A DNA stretch of 64,000 bases from Mesostigma viride (lineage: Eukaryota > Streptophyta > Mesostigmatophyceae > Mesostigmatales > Mesostigmataceae). The notes beneath the pieces were generated by a model, which worked only from the letters and a program-made list of their open reading frames with translations, did not search any database and had not been told where the DNA came from. Each line of letters starts with the position of its first letter. Within the stretch, counting starts at the first letter, position 1. The stretch lies in the NCBI GenBank assembly GCA_009746045.1, contig RPFO01000154.1, positions 6,651,038 to 6,715,037 on the forward strand, read 5' to 3'. Made by a program: the position numbers and the translations under genes. Below are positions 28,701 through 40,700 of the stretch, in pieces.

Positions 28701-31700
28701 GACCATGTGCTTTGTCATTCAATGCCACACCGTGCTTAGAGTGGTGTGGTGAACATATGGAGGCCTTTTTGCAGCTCCCACCCACCCACCCACCCACCCA
28801 CCCACCCACCCACCCACCCACCCACCCACCCACCCACCCACCCACCCACCCACCCACCCACCCACCCACCCACCCACCCACCCACCCACCCACCCACCCA
28901 CGCTGCTGTTGGAGACAAGATTTAGGAAGGCACTCCAATGGACCTTTAATAGCTTCAGCACCTATCCATATTAATGTCATGACACTATCTTTTAAAGTAT
29001 AAAGACGGTTTATAGTTAGCAAACAAAAATGTGCGGCTATGCAGCTTACACTCATCTTACACCCCCAATACCTTTATGTATTACTAGATTTTTCGTAATA
29101 AATAAAGATAATGTCAGCAATATCCATCCGAAAATTTCCGGTTTTTTTGCAGGGTAGAAACATTTGTTTAGATTGTTTTAAATGTATAGTAAGTTCCTTG
29201 ATCCCCATATGCGCATATTCTTGTGGAATTGCCATGATTTCCAAATTCTCCTGTGAACAGTAGTCCAAACTTTCTTGCCTATAACATGCTCTTCACTAAA
29301 ACTTTTGCCCTTGATTGACTTGCCTGGCAAAATTGCCATACTTATGAACTAGGACTCGTTTGGCTGTTTCTCTTGGCAAACCCTCTCTTTGCTGCTGTGC
29401 GCCTTCGCATGCAATTCCCTTTTTCTCTCTGCTTACAGGTATCTGGGCGGCACCTCGCTGAGCGGCACCATCCCACCTGAGCTGGGATCTCTCACGTCCC
29501 TCCAACATCTGTAAGCTTTATTGCCGTCTGCTTCTCAGTGGTCCCATTTGTATTCATTCTCGCTAATAGTTTTGGATTTGCCGCCACTGGCAAGTTGTTA
29601 CGGTGTTGTCTGGCCAGCCTCGTGCAAGCTGGCACTTCAGAGCTTTTTTATTTGCGTCACGTTTAATCTTGATCCGTGCAGGATTGTGCCATCGCCCCAA
29701 ATGTTGCTGCCTCCAAATCTCGCAGGGATCTGTCCAACACCCAGCTGAGCGGCACCATCCCACCTGAGCTGGGTTCCTTGCGCTCCCTGAAAATCCTGTA
29801 CGCCTTCTCATAATGTGCCAGTCGCATCAAGCGGCAGTATCCAATGTCAATATGCGGGCCACAATATACATAAGCTAGCTCTGGGTAGTAGGGCTTTGCA
29901 AAGTGCATAGATGTTGGAACCATGTTGATCATGCTATCCATGTATGTATGCAAACCCAAGCTATTGCTAGTGAACGTTGTGGACTAATGTAGGCCACAGG
30001 ATTATAGTAAAAGTTGCACTATGTCAAAACAATTGCACTGATGTACATGAACAGCTCCCTTTCCTCCCGTCCGCACCCGGCTTGGACTATATCTGGTCTG
30101 TCTATGCTCTCTCGCTGAGACAGGCATTAGCTTGCACCCATCAGAAGCCCCCAAAGCTGCTTGCCATGGCGGGCCCCAGGCCTCCCAACTGGTGCAAGAT
30201 GCCCGGCCATGTGTTGTTCTCTGGAAGAGTTGTTCCATCGGCCACGTAATCTACTGGGGCCGCGATACTTGCATGTCACGGCTCACAACTAGAATTATTG
30301 CACCTGATACTTTATACTGACCCATCTTAAATGGATAGCGGATGTTTGTGCGCTTGTGCAGGTAAGCGTTTTCTACTGTGATCAGAACTAGTACAGCAAC
30401 CCTCGGAGCTAAAAGAAATTTCAAGTTAAAGGTCTGGTCTTGAGACATGTTTTCCCACTCAGGGTTTCACCCTCAAATTATCACCTGCAAATAGAGGTTC
30501 ATCTGCAGCCAGCCTGCCACAGGTGGCGCTGGCTTGCAAACCCTATTTCAGTGTCACCCCAACTCGCTATGTGTGGTCAGGGCTGTCCCCCATGTGCTGT
30601 ACATCATGCGAAGTATCAGTCAAAGAGCACGAACCTAGTACTGTAACGGCGCTGGTTTCTCGGACCATTGTCGTGAGTACCGAAGTATGTATCGGACTGC
30701 GATTAGCCGCTGCATGCGTGTGCAGCGGATGCAGTCTGCCCCAAATTGCAATCAATCTTTGCTTGCCTCTGTCTGAACTGGCTGCTACTTGATGTAGTTG
30801 CACTTGCGGGTTAGGGCCTCACATGAGCTGGCACTTTAGCTGGGCTCTGTTCCTGTTGTCATGTGCTTCTTTGATGCCCTTGTTTGCCCACAGGTGGATG
30901 AGTGACATGGTAAAGTTGAGCGGGGCCTTTCCGCCTGAGCTGGGGTCTTTGTCCCTGACTCAGCTGTAAGCCTTTTCTTTATGCGCTTGGCATGGCCAGA
31001 TGAAGTCGTCCTCAGTGTCCAAACTTACTGCCGTGTAGAGCACCGATGTTGCTGGTGCCTGCTGAAGCCTCACAGAAACTGGGACTCAAACTGCGTGGCT
31101 GTTTGACAGGGTACTTAAATTTCCTATCGCTGACATGTATGCGCTTATTGCTCCATTTGCTTCTGACCCCAGGAAGCTGGGCGGCGCCCAGCTGAGCGGT
31201 ACCATCCCACTTGAGCTGGGGTCTTTGTCCTCCCTAGGAATCCTGTAAGTCTTCCATTAGGTATTTGAAAAAGCCAGTCACGGCTCCAGTTGCCGGCGTG
31301 CTCCAGTCATTTTACGCCTACTGAAGACCCGCCCAAAGTAGTTTATTTTTTGCATTGCTTAGTGTTCTTCAACTGGTGCATGCTTGCATGCATAATATTC
31401 CCTGCTCGTTTCTGCCTCGCAGAGATCTGTCAAGAAACCAGCTGAGCGGCACGATTCCAGCTGGGCTGGGCTCTTTGTCCTCTCTGTTGGACCTGTAAGT
31501 TTTTCCTCCTCCACGTGCCTGTGACTGTCAGATATCCAGTTGCTGCCATTTGCTTGTCTGTCCTTTGCAGCACCAGCTATTTGCCACAACATTGCTAATG
31601 GTCCGTAATGAGTAAGGTTTTGTGTCTTGACCGAACCCTGGGAACCTGTAGCTATCAACGTATTTTATTAAAATAAAAACTTATCGTTCTTTTCAATTCT

Positions 31701-34700
31701 TGTTGGTCTTATATGGCTACCTGCATATGGCAACCTGTATATGGGTCTCCAACGCATTTGAATCAAACCCTCTTAGCCCATCAGTCATCACAGTGGTTCT
31801 AACGTCATCACCAGTGGTTCTATCTCCAACGCATTTGAATTAAACCCTCTTAGCCCATCAGTCATCACAGTGGTTCTAACGTCATCACCAGTGGTTCTAT
31901 CTCCAACGCATTTGAATTAAACCCTCTTAGCCCATCAGTCATCACAGTGGTTCTAACGTCATCACCAGTGGTTCTATCTCCAACGCATTTGAATTAAACC
32001 CTCTTAGCCCATCAGTCATCACAGTGGTTCTAACGTCATCACCAGTGGTTCTATCTCCAACGCATTTGAATTAAACCCTCTTAGCCCATCAGTCATCACA
32101 GTGGTTCTAACGTCATCACCAGTGGTTCCGCGCTCATCTACCGGCTGAACTGGGTGGTCCGCGCTCATCTATGACTTTTCGTCGGCGACCCATGCCCACC
32201 CACACATACGTACTGAGTGTGGGTGGCTTCTAGAACTGCACGTCCTGGCCACAACCTCGAGCTATTGCAATCAGACGGCGTCACCCCCATGCCGTGGCCT
32301 TTCTTGACTATCAATCTGTTTGTCTTGTCAAGTCTGCTTTTGCCAGGTGCCCTACTTAATTATGTAATGGTGGTGCACATACTAAATATCTTGGCCATCA
32401 CGTGACTAAATTCATATCGCAGTAGAGCTTGACCTAGCTCCTAGCCTGCACTAGCCATTACAGTACTTCTGCTGTCGTAAAAGTTTCATGCCGCATTTTA
32501 CGTTCACTGCGAATGACGTATCTCACATGGCGATAAGCTATAAAGCACGACACGAATATACTAGGGCTTAAACATTGGTAGACATGCCACAATTAATAAT
32601 GATGCGGCCTGGCCCCTTGACATGATTGCCCTTTATGTCTAGCTAGCGCTCATGTGGGCAACTCACCCAGTGAGCATGCGTGTTGCCGTGGTTGTCCATG
32701 CCCGCAGGCGCCTGAACACAAACCGTTTTCTCGGCACCATCCCCGCGCTGGGGTCTTTGACCGAAGTAACACACCTGTAAGCTAGCCTTCTGTCCGCATG
32801 CTTGTCGTGGTGGCCATGTAGCTGATTGCTCATGTTTGGACTTGCTGCCATTTTTGTTTGTGTTGCGGCTTGGCCTGCCAAAGCCTCACATGAGCTGGTA
32901 CTCAGGTGGCATGCTTGCCTTTTGGGGATATAGTGCTAACATCTCCTGGTGCCACACAGCCAATTGTACATTGGGGACACATGCAGCTGTAGATGTCGTT
33001 TTTAAATATTCGCGGAAAGTTACTCCTGGCTCTGGCCAACCTTTCTCTGGCCACCTCTTGCTTGGGATTCTGGAGGAAGGGAAGGTGGCAGCCAGGCAGC
33101 CTATCGGCCTGTATGTGGCATTTGTGACTCCTGGCACCTACCCAGGGAGCGGGCTGGGGCGGGGCAGTCAGGATAGTTATAACTGATGCGCCCTGCAGTT
33201 GTAATGTTTTTCTTACACATAGACAACTGGACTGCGAGAATATAAGTCTGCAAGAAATCTGAGTGTTTGGCATATTCTAAATTCTAAGCGGTTCCCAATC
33301 GAAACTCTGGGTTTCTAATTTCTCCAGTGCTTTTAGTAACGGTACGCGTGCGTCAGCCGCTGAAGCGTCAGTGTCTGACGCGTCCGACTTTTTCGTCCGC
33401 GCGTCAGACAGCTGACGCGTAAATTTTGGCTCTGCGTCAGTCGACTGACGCATAAATTTTGTCTGCACGTCAGTCGTCTGACGCGTAAATTCAGGCAGCA
33501 CGTCAGTACTTTTGGGCACCGAGTCTATGCGTCAGGCAGGGTCAATATATAGTGGGTACCTACTAATGTACTGAAGTCCACTGAAATGCTAACTTCGTAC
33601 TGGATATCTACGAATTCAAGTTCACCAGTTCAGGTCTGTTCGTTGATATGCTTCAAGATTCTAGGCCGTTATCATGCCCATGCCAGACCCGCCGGCCGTT
33701 AGCCTGCTTGGCGGCGAGAGTGACGAGAGTTCTAGACGAATGTAAAGTTGTAACCCAGGACGACTGGCAATTGTCGATGTCTCGATGATGGCAAAGGTTT
33801 TAGGAATATGATTGATGAGCTGATTGATGAAGCGTTGCGAGGTTGCCTGATTTACAGATTGCTTTGAATCGAATTCCAGGTGTGTTTATTAACGCTGTAG
33901 ATTTGTTTGCATAAGAAAGAATTCTGTCCATTACTAGATGCGTAGGGAAATTTAGGGCCGGGTCAGTAATATTGTATAAACATTTGACAACGTTAATGGT
34001 TTAGTCCGATAGTCAACTAGCAAAGTTAGCGACCTGGGGGTTAGAAGTTTTTGGGTGAAGGAATGGCGCCGGAAGGAATACTGGGAAAAATTAAATCTGG
34101 GGGGATCGCAGCTTTTTTCATGCCAAAACAGGCCGCCGACACGGCCAAAGCGCCTGCGCCTGGTTCGCGTGCCATTGTTGGCGTAGGCCAGGCAGCCGAC
34201 GCGCTGAACCGCAGCAAGAGGAAAAGGGGGAATGATATCGCTGTAGATTTATTTGCATAAGAAAGAATTCATTTTACAGTTATATGGCGGCGGGCTCAAA
34301 GGGGGCCGATCTGCCGCCTGTAGTGTAGCTCTACTGTGCGTCACCTACACCATGTGACATGCTTGTGTTACATAGGGCTAGAGTAGAGGGGACCGGCGTT
34401 GCGCCGGTACTAGTGCCTACTGTCAACCGTGCCCGCCCTTTTGAGGAGGGCACGGCGCCTTGAGACCATGTGCTTTGTCATTCAATGCCACACCGTACTT
34501 AGAGTGGTGTGGTGAACATGTGGAGGCCTTTTTGCAGCTCCCACCCACCCACCCACCCACCCACCCACCCACCCACCCACCCACCCACCCACCCACCCAC
34601 CCACCCACCCACCCACCCACCCACCCACCCACCCACCCACCCACCCACCCACCCACCCACCCACCCACCCACCCACCCACCCACCCACCCACCCACCCAC

Positions 34701-37700
34701 CCACCCACCCACCCACCCACCCACGCTGCTGTTGGAGACAAGATTTAGGAAGGCACTCCAATGGACCTTTAATAGCTTCAGCACCTATCCATATTAATGT
34801 TATGACACTATCTTTTAAAGTATAAAGACCGTTTATAGTTAGCAAACAAAAATGTGCGGCTATGCAGCTTACACTCATCTTACACCCCCAATACAATTAT
34901 GTATTACTAGATTTTTCGTAATAAATAAAGATAATGTCAGCAATATCCATCCGAAAATTTCCGGTTTTTTTGCAGGGTAGAAACATTTGTTTAGATTGTT
35001 TTAAATGTATAGTAAGTTCCTTGATCCCCATATGCGCATATTCTTGTGGAATTGCCATGATTTCCAAATTCTCCTGTGAACAGTAGTCCAAACTTTCTTG
35101 CCTATAACATGCTCTTCACTAAAACTTTTGCCCTTGATTGACTTGCCTGGCAAAATTGCCATACTTATGAACTAGGACTCGTTTGGCTGTTTCTCTTGGC
35201 AAACCCTCTCTTTGCTGCTGTGCGCCTTCGCATGCAATTCCCTTTTTCTCTCTGCTTACAGGGATCTGGGCGGCACCTCGCTGAGCGGCACCATCCCACC
35301 TGAGCTGGGATCTCTCACGTCCCTCCAACATCTGTAAGCTTTATTGCCGTCTGCTTCTCAGTGGTCCCATTTGTATTCATTCTCGCTAATAGTTTTGGAT
35401 TTGCCGCCACTGGCAAGTTGTTACGGTGTTGTCTGGCCAGCCTCATGCAAGCTGGCACTTCAGAGCTTTTTTATTTGCGTCACGTTTAATCTTGATCCGT
35501 GCAGGATTGTGCCATCGTAGTTTTTGTTTGCATAAGAAAGAATGTAAAATTGTAAATTGAATTTGTATGATTGATGAGCTGATTGATGAAGCGTTGCGAG
35601 GTTGCCTGATTTACAGATTGCTTTGAATCGAATTCCAGGTGTGTTTATTAACGCTGTATATTTGTTTGCATGAGAAAGAATTCTGTCCATTACTAGATGC
35701 GTAGGGAAATTTCGGGCCGGGTCAGTAATATTGTATAAACATTTGACAACGTTAATGGTTTAGTCCGATAGTCAACTAGAAAAGTTAGCGACCTGGGGGT
35801 TGAAAGTTTTTGGGTGAAGGGATGGCGCCGGAAGGAATACTGGGAAAAATTAAATCTGGGGGGATCGCAGCTTTTTTCATGCCGAAACAGGCCGCCGACA
35901 CGGCCAAAGCGCCTGCGCCTGGTTCGCGTGCCATTGTTGGCGTAGGCCAGACAGCCGACGCACCGCCAACGGCGGCAAGTCAGCCAGGCTGACACGGACA
36001 AAAACCCTTACTAAAAGCACTGAATTTCTCTTCATACACCCGTTTGCTCACCATAGTCACCAGCATCTTTGTTAAAACAATAAGTAGATGCATACAGACA
36101 GGTAGCGGTTACAGAACCGCTATTAAGAACTCCTTAGGCATGGCTCGCGATTACCCGCGCAGACCAGGCCACCAAAGAGGGTGGGTGGGTGGGACAAGAA
36201 AAAAGACCACAACAATGTCACTACGCCGCCAAAGTAGTCAAACTGCCCTAGCACGGGGCTGACATCAGCAACCGAGCTTAACTTAACACGCCAACCTGAG
36301 AATGTAGCGACACCTACCGTACCACAAAAACAACAACCAATCAAATACCCTTTCCGAAAGGTTCTAATTATCATTCAACAAACCGGTTCAACAAACCCGG
36401 CCCTGTCAAACTTTAAGCATAAGATTGTTTCGAGATTGTAGCACAATAGGGCCACTGCCCCTACTAACAATTCCAGGTCGCCAGCCATTAGCCAAATCCG
36501 GTTACATCTGCCAAACCCGCCCGGTTCAGCCGACCATCCAGGCGGCTCCCGTGAGCGGCCTTATTCCCCGCCTCACTTCGAGAAACTCTTTTCAAAGAAA
36601 TCCGATTCATACACCCGTTTGCTCACCATAGTCACCAGCATCTTTGTTAAAACAATAAGTAGATGCATACAGACAGGTAGCGGTTACAGAACCGCTATTA
36701 AGAACTCCTTAGGCATGGCTCGCGATTACCCAACCTCCCCTTCCTGGCCCTCCGGTCCGCTAAAGAAGCACCATTTCCTTTCCCGTCAAAAGCTGTCCTG
36801 TCGCGATGGGCGCTCTCCGTTGCCAGAAAACAGATTTAATTCCCAGCGACTGTGAATGCACAAAAATTCATGCACTGTCGATCGACACAGCTCGCATTTT
36901 TGACCCCACTCGGGGGCCCCCGCTGACCTCGTTGCCGACCTCTTCTCTGGTCCGCTAAGGGGTGCTGTCGCGGAACACAAAGTCAAAGCAAAAGCTGCTG
37001 ACTGGCGCCGCTGATTCCAGCCGACGCCCAGTTTACAACTTTTTTGAAGAGCAACCAACCTAGTGCCGAGCACATAAACACTCCTTCCGTACAAAAAAGT
37101 GGAAATACCACTGATTACGAAATCAAGTTGGTTTTCAGCCCTTGCCTCCTGCGCCGAGGCTCCGTGTCCCACAACGGTGACTTAAATTTTTTACCCCCCC
37201 GAGCCGCGGCGGCCCTCAAGCCAAGCCCAACCCGGAATGCAAGCATTTCCAGGTACGAGACAACTCAAAGGCAGGCCAGCCTGCCGACAGCCCAACCCGA
37301 GGCGCAAGCATCCCCAGGTACGGAACCATCAAGCAAGCTAGCCCTTGCCCAACCCGGCCAGCTGGCCGTTTCTTTCAAACAAACCAGCCATTAAATAATG
37401 CATCAGCCCCCGCTTCGCATTTAAACCCCGATCACCCGGACATTAATTCCGGGCCAGTGGCAGCCATGAATCCCAACCGCCTTAAGCAGCCAGGGATCAT
37501 GGATGCCGGAAATTTGGTTAACAAATTTTAGCCCCGCACCCATGCTGAGCGCAAGGCTGGTGAGGCACTTCTTGTACCGCCATAGCCTCAGCCGTCGGCG
37601 CTCAGCCAACGTTTACAAGAAAAAAGACCACAACAATGTCACTACGCCGCCAAAGTAGTCAAACTGCCCTAGCACGGGGCTGACATCAGCAACCGAGCTT

Positions 37701-40700
37701 AACTTAACACGCCAACCTGAGAATGTAGCGACACCTACCGTACCACAAAAACAACAACCAATCAAATACCCTTTCCGAAAGGTTCTAATTATCATTCAAC
37801 AAACCGGTTCAACAAACCCGGCCCTGTCCAACTTTAAGCATAAGATTGTTTCGAGATTGTAGCACAATAGGGCCACTGCCCCTACTAACAATTCCAGGTC
37901 GCCAGCCATTAGCCAAATCCGGTTACATCTGCCAAACCCGCCCGGTTCAGCCGACCATCCAGGCGGCTCCCGTGAGCGGCCTTATTCCCCGCCTCACTTC
38001 GAGAAACTCTTTTCAAAGAAATCCGATTTGACTTGTTAATGTGTGCATGATGCCCTGCTTGTTTCTGCCTCCCAGGTCTTTGTACAACAACCAACTGAGC
38101 GGCACCATCCCTGATCTCTCGGATCTAAGCCTTTCATATCTGTGAGCTTCCACCCCAAGCCCTGCGTCGACGGCCAGACTTCAGTTGCTTTCGTCTGGAC
38201 TTTTGACTGCTAATTGAATGTGATGCTCATGCCGGCTAGAACCCTAGCCAGACTGGTTTTTCATGATGGACCTATGGGTTAATCAAGGTATAACAGGTAG
38301 TAATAGCAGTATACCAACAGCTGGTGCTCACACGGTGGACAGAGATATCTCAGTTGCAAAGTATTGCGAGGAACATGAGAAGCTTTACACGATGAATGCC
38401 AGAGCTCTGACTGGCTCACAAGCTGCAACCTTTTCTTTTGTGACCACGCACGTTAGACTGAACATGGTGGGAACTCTTGTCGATCCTATCACTGTTGTAC
38501 TGGCCAAAGGACACGCTGTTCTCATAACAATGCTGGCCATCGCGTCCTACAATAGCTCTGCGAAGCGACAGCGATCAACAGGTCGTGAACACAACCTTTT
38601 GCAACAATACCAAAAAAATTGCAACAAACGATGTATTGCTGCACTGTACAGTCGTTCGGATCTAGTTGCACTGGTCAGATGTCAGAAGCACCGCAAATCT
38701 CGAGGTTGCAGGCATTTACGGACCTCTAAGGTCGGTCTGACTTCTCTTTTCTTGGGTGGGGGTGGTGGTGGGGGTTTATTGATAGTTCAGGCTTCCGCCA
38801 ACAGGCTTCCATGGCCCGCTCAAGAACTTCACAGCCCTTTGTGACACCATGAAGCTAGTGGCACGGGGCGTCAACTTGGTCTGTGTACGAGAAATAGCTG
38901 CAGCTTTGACTACCTTATCATACAAGTTGGCACATGACTGTAGGGCAATCACCTATGTTATTAGTTGGGCCTGTCGGTGGAGCAGCTACAAAGTAGTCTC
39001 TAGGGGCGTAAATCGTAATCATTAGGGCGTGCTGTGAGCAACTCCTGCGAGCAGATAGAAGGCTTCTTGCTGCCTCACACAGCGAAGCTTATTATGTTAA
39101 CAACTAGAAAACAGTCGATACCACATTCTGTACCCCTTTCGCCAAGTTGGTGCCACTCCAAACGGCCTACGAGTGGCATCAGTGTGGCTATTGGCGTACA
39201 AAAAGTAGTACGGACTACTTGTCAGTAACACAGGAGACTACAGCCCTGCTTTATTCTTGGCTTTGCCTTTTGATGGCTTTGCACGCCATGGACCGCCCTA
39301 AACAGTAAACAGGAGACATCATGACATAATCAGCGGCAGAATGAGCATTCAAGCTGTCTGTGGCCTTGCCAATTTCTTCTAATGGTGCATGCGTTCGTGA
39401 TTCTCTGCTGATCTCTGCATTGCAGTGACATGTCCCAAAACCAGCTGAGCGGCACAATCCCTTGGCTGGCCCATACGCGCGTCCTGCGGCACCTGTAAGT
39501 GCTTCCCTTAAATGCCTGTGCAATGCTTGTATATGCTGTTGCTTCTGCTTGGTCTTTCCGTCAGTTGAAAGCGTTGCCCTTGCCAGCCAAAAGCCTACTA
39601 CCTGTTGACTTGCATCTATTGTTAGTGCTTCAAGTTATATTTGTACCTTTTGTCGGTGCAGACACGTGTGATTACATGTGCCGCCCTGCTTATGTTCATC
39701 TTCTGGGCTCCGCTGCTGACGGACCTCCCGCACCGTGGGTATAGAGCAGTTGTTGCACGCGGCGAGCAACTAGGGTATACCTTCCGTTACTTCTTGTAGG
39801 GGTTGTCTCTCTCGGCATGGCCCACGTTTCATTGGTGTAGCTTAGTGCACAAAGAATTTGTAGCTCTTTTCTTTTCACAAGGGCGGAGTGCAAGCAAGGG
39901 GAGACGAACGTCTGGTTTGAAAAACCTTAACTGTCGGAGCAATTTCTGGCCCTGAGCAACAATGCTGAAGGGAGGGCGCAAGGCAGCAAGGCAGGCAGCG
40001 CGGGAGGAGGGCGGGACACCCACGCCGCAGGCTGCTGCCGCCCTTCACGCGCCAGTTGCCTGGGGCGCCCAAAAGAAGCAGCTCGCCACTCTGCTCGCCA
40101 AGTGCACCACGCCCCCGGAGGCAGTGGGTGCAGTGTAGCAGGGCTTTGGTACCAAGGACTGGGTGACGGATGCCAGTTTGTGGTGCTCGAGCTAGCTGAG
40201 GTCTGTCGTGCAGTTGCTGGCCGATCACTCCTCCATTGACAACGTGTTGGAGGCACGTGACCCGAGCGAAGCGTTGTTGGCAAAACTGCTGGCAGTGGCA
40301 GATCTCGCGGCGAACAACGAGGAGGCGCTGCCATTATTGACGCCTGCGCAACGAAAAATGTCCAAGGTGAAAAAAAGCCGAAAGATTCAGCTGGTTGGGG
40401 GGCTGTCGGAAAGGAAACGAGGGCGAGGCAGGTGACAGCCGAGAAAATCTCACAAGGTTTCCGGGCAGCGCTGGGAGGAATGGAGGAGGTTGGGAAATTC
40501 AGGCCTCGAAAAGGGTGGCGCTGTCGAGTGTCGACCCGAGCCAAGAGTTTGAGACATTGGATTCGAAGCGGGTGCTGCCGGGAATGTTGGAGGGCACCAG
40601 CGACAACGGGATGGGTGTCCGGACGTGGGTCCTGACATTCAAACTTGGAAATATATAATAATAATCATTGGCGGAGCATGGAGAATAGGAAATTTGTGAT

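Larger units (their letters stand above)
28506..29697 (+). repeat. 1.2-kb segmental duplication, copy 1 (with LRR exon 29439)
   Basis: From CATTTTACAGTTATATGGCG to GTGCAGGATTGTGCCATCG. Near identical to 34269-35518. It contains the CCCA repeat, AT-rich intron and a complete LRR exon with both splice sites. Here it continues into the intron before exon 29726, so this is likely the source copy. Confidence 0.93.
34269..35518 (+). repeat. 1.2-kb segmental duplication, copy 2 (with LRR exon 35262)
   Basis: Copy of 28506-29697, longer because the CCCA tract is expanded by about 60 bp. It is flanked by TTTGCATAAGAAAGAAT at 34252-34268 and 35527-35543, which is sequence of the surrounding PIP-like element, so it was placed inside or between such elements. 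Confidence 0.93.

Noticed and set aside
36194-38028. The 414-bp direct repeats as LTRs of a retrotransposon
   Set aside because: They do not start TG and end CA, no target duplication was seen, and the first repeat has its own left block, so two tandem copies explain it better.
38263-38844. 193-codon ORF in a gene B intron
   Set aside because: No recognisable domain, odd composition with a run of Gly from a GGT repeat, no counterpart in genes A or C.
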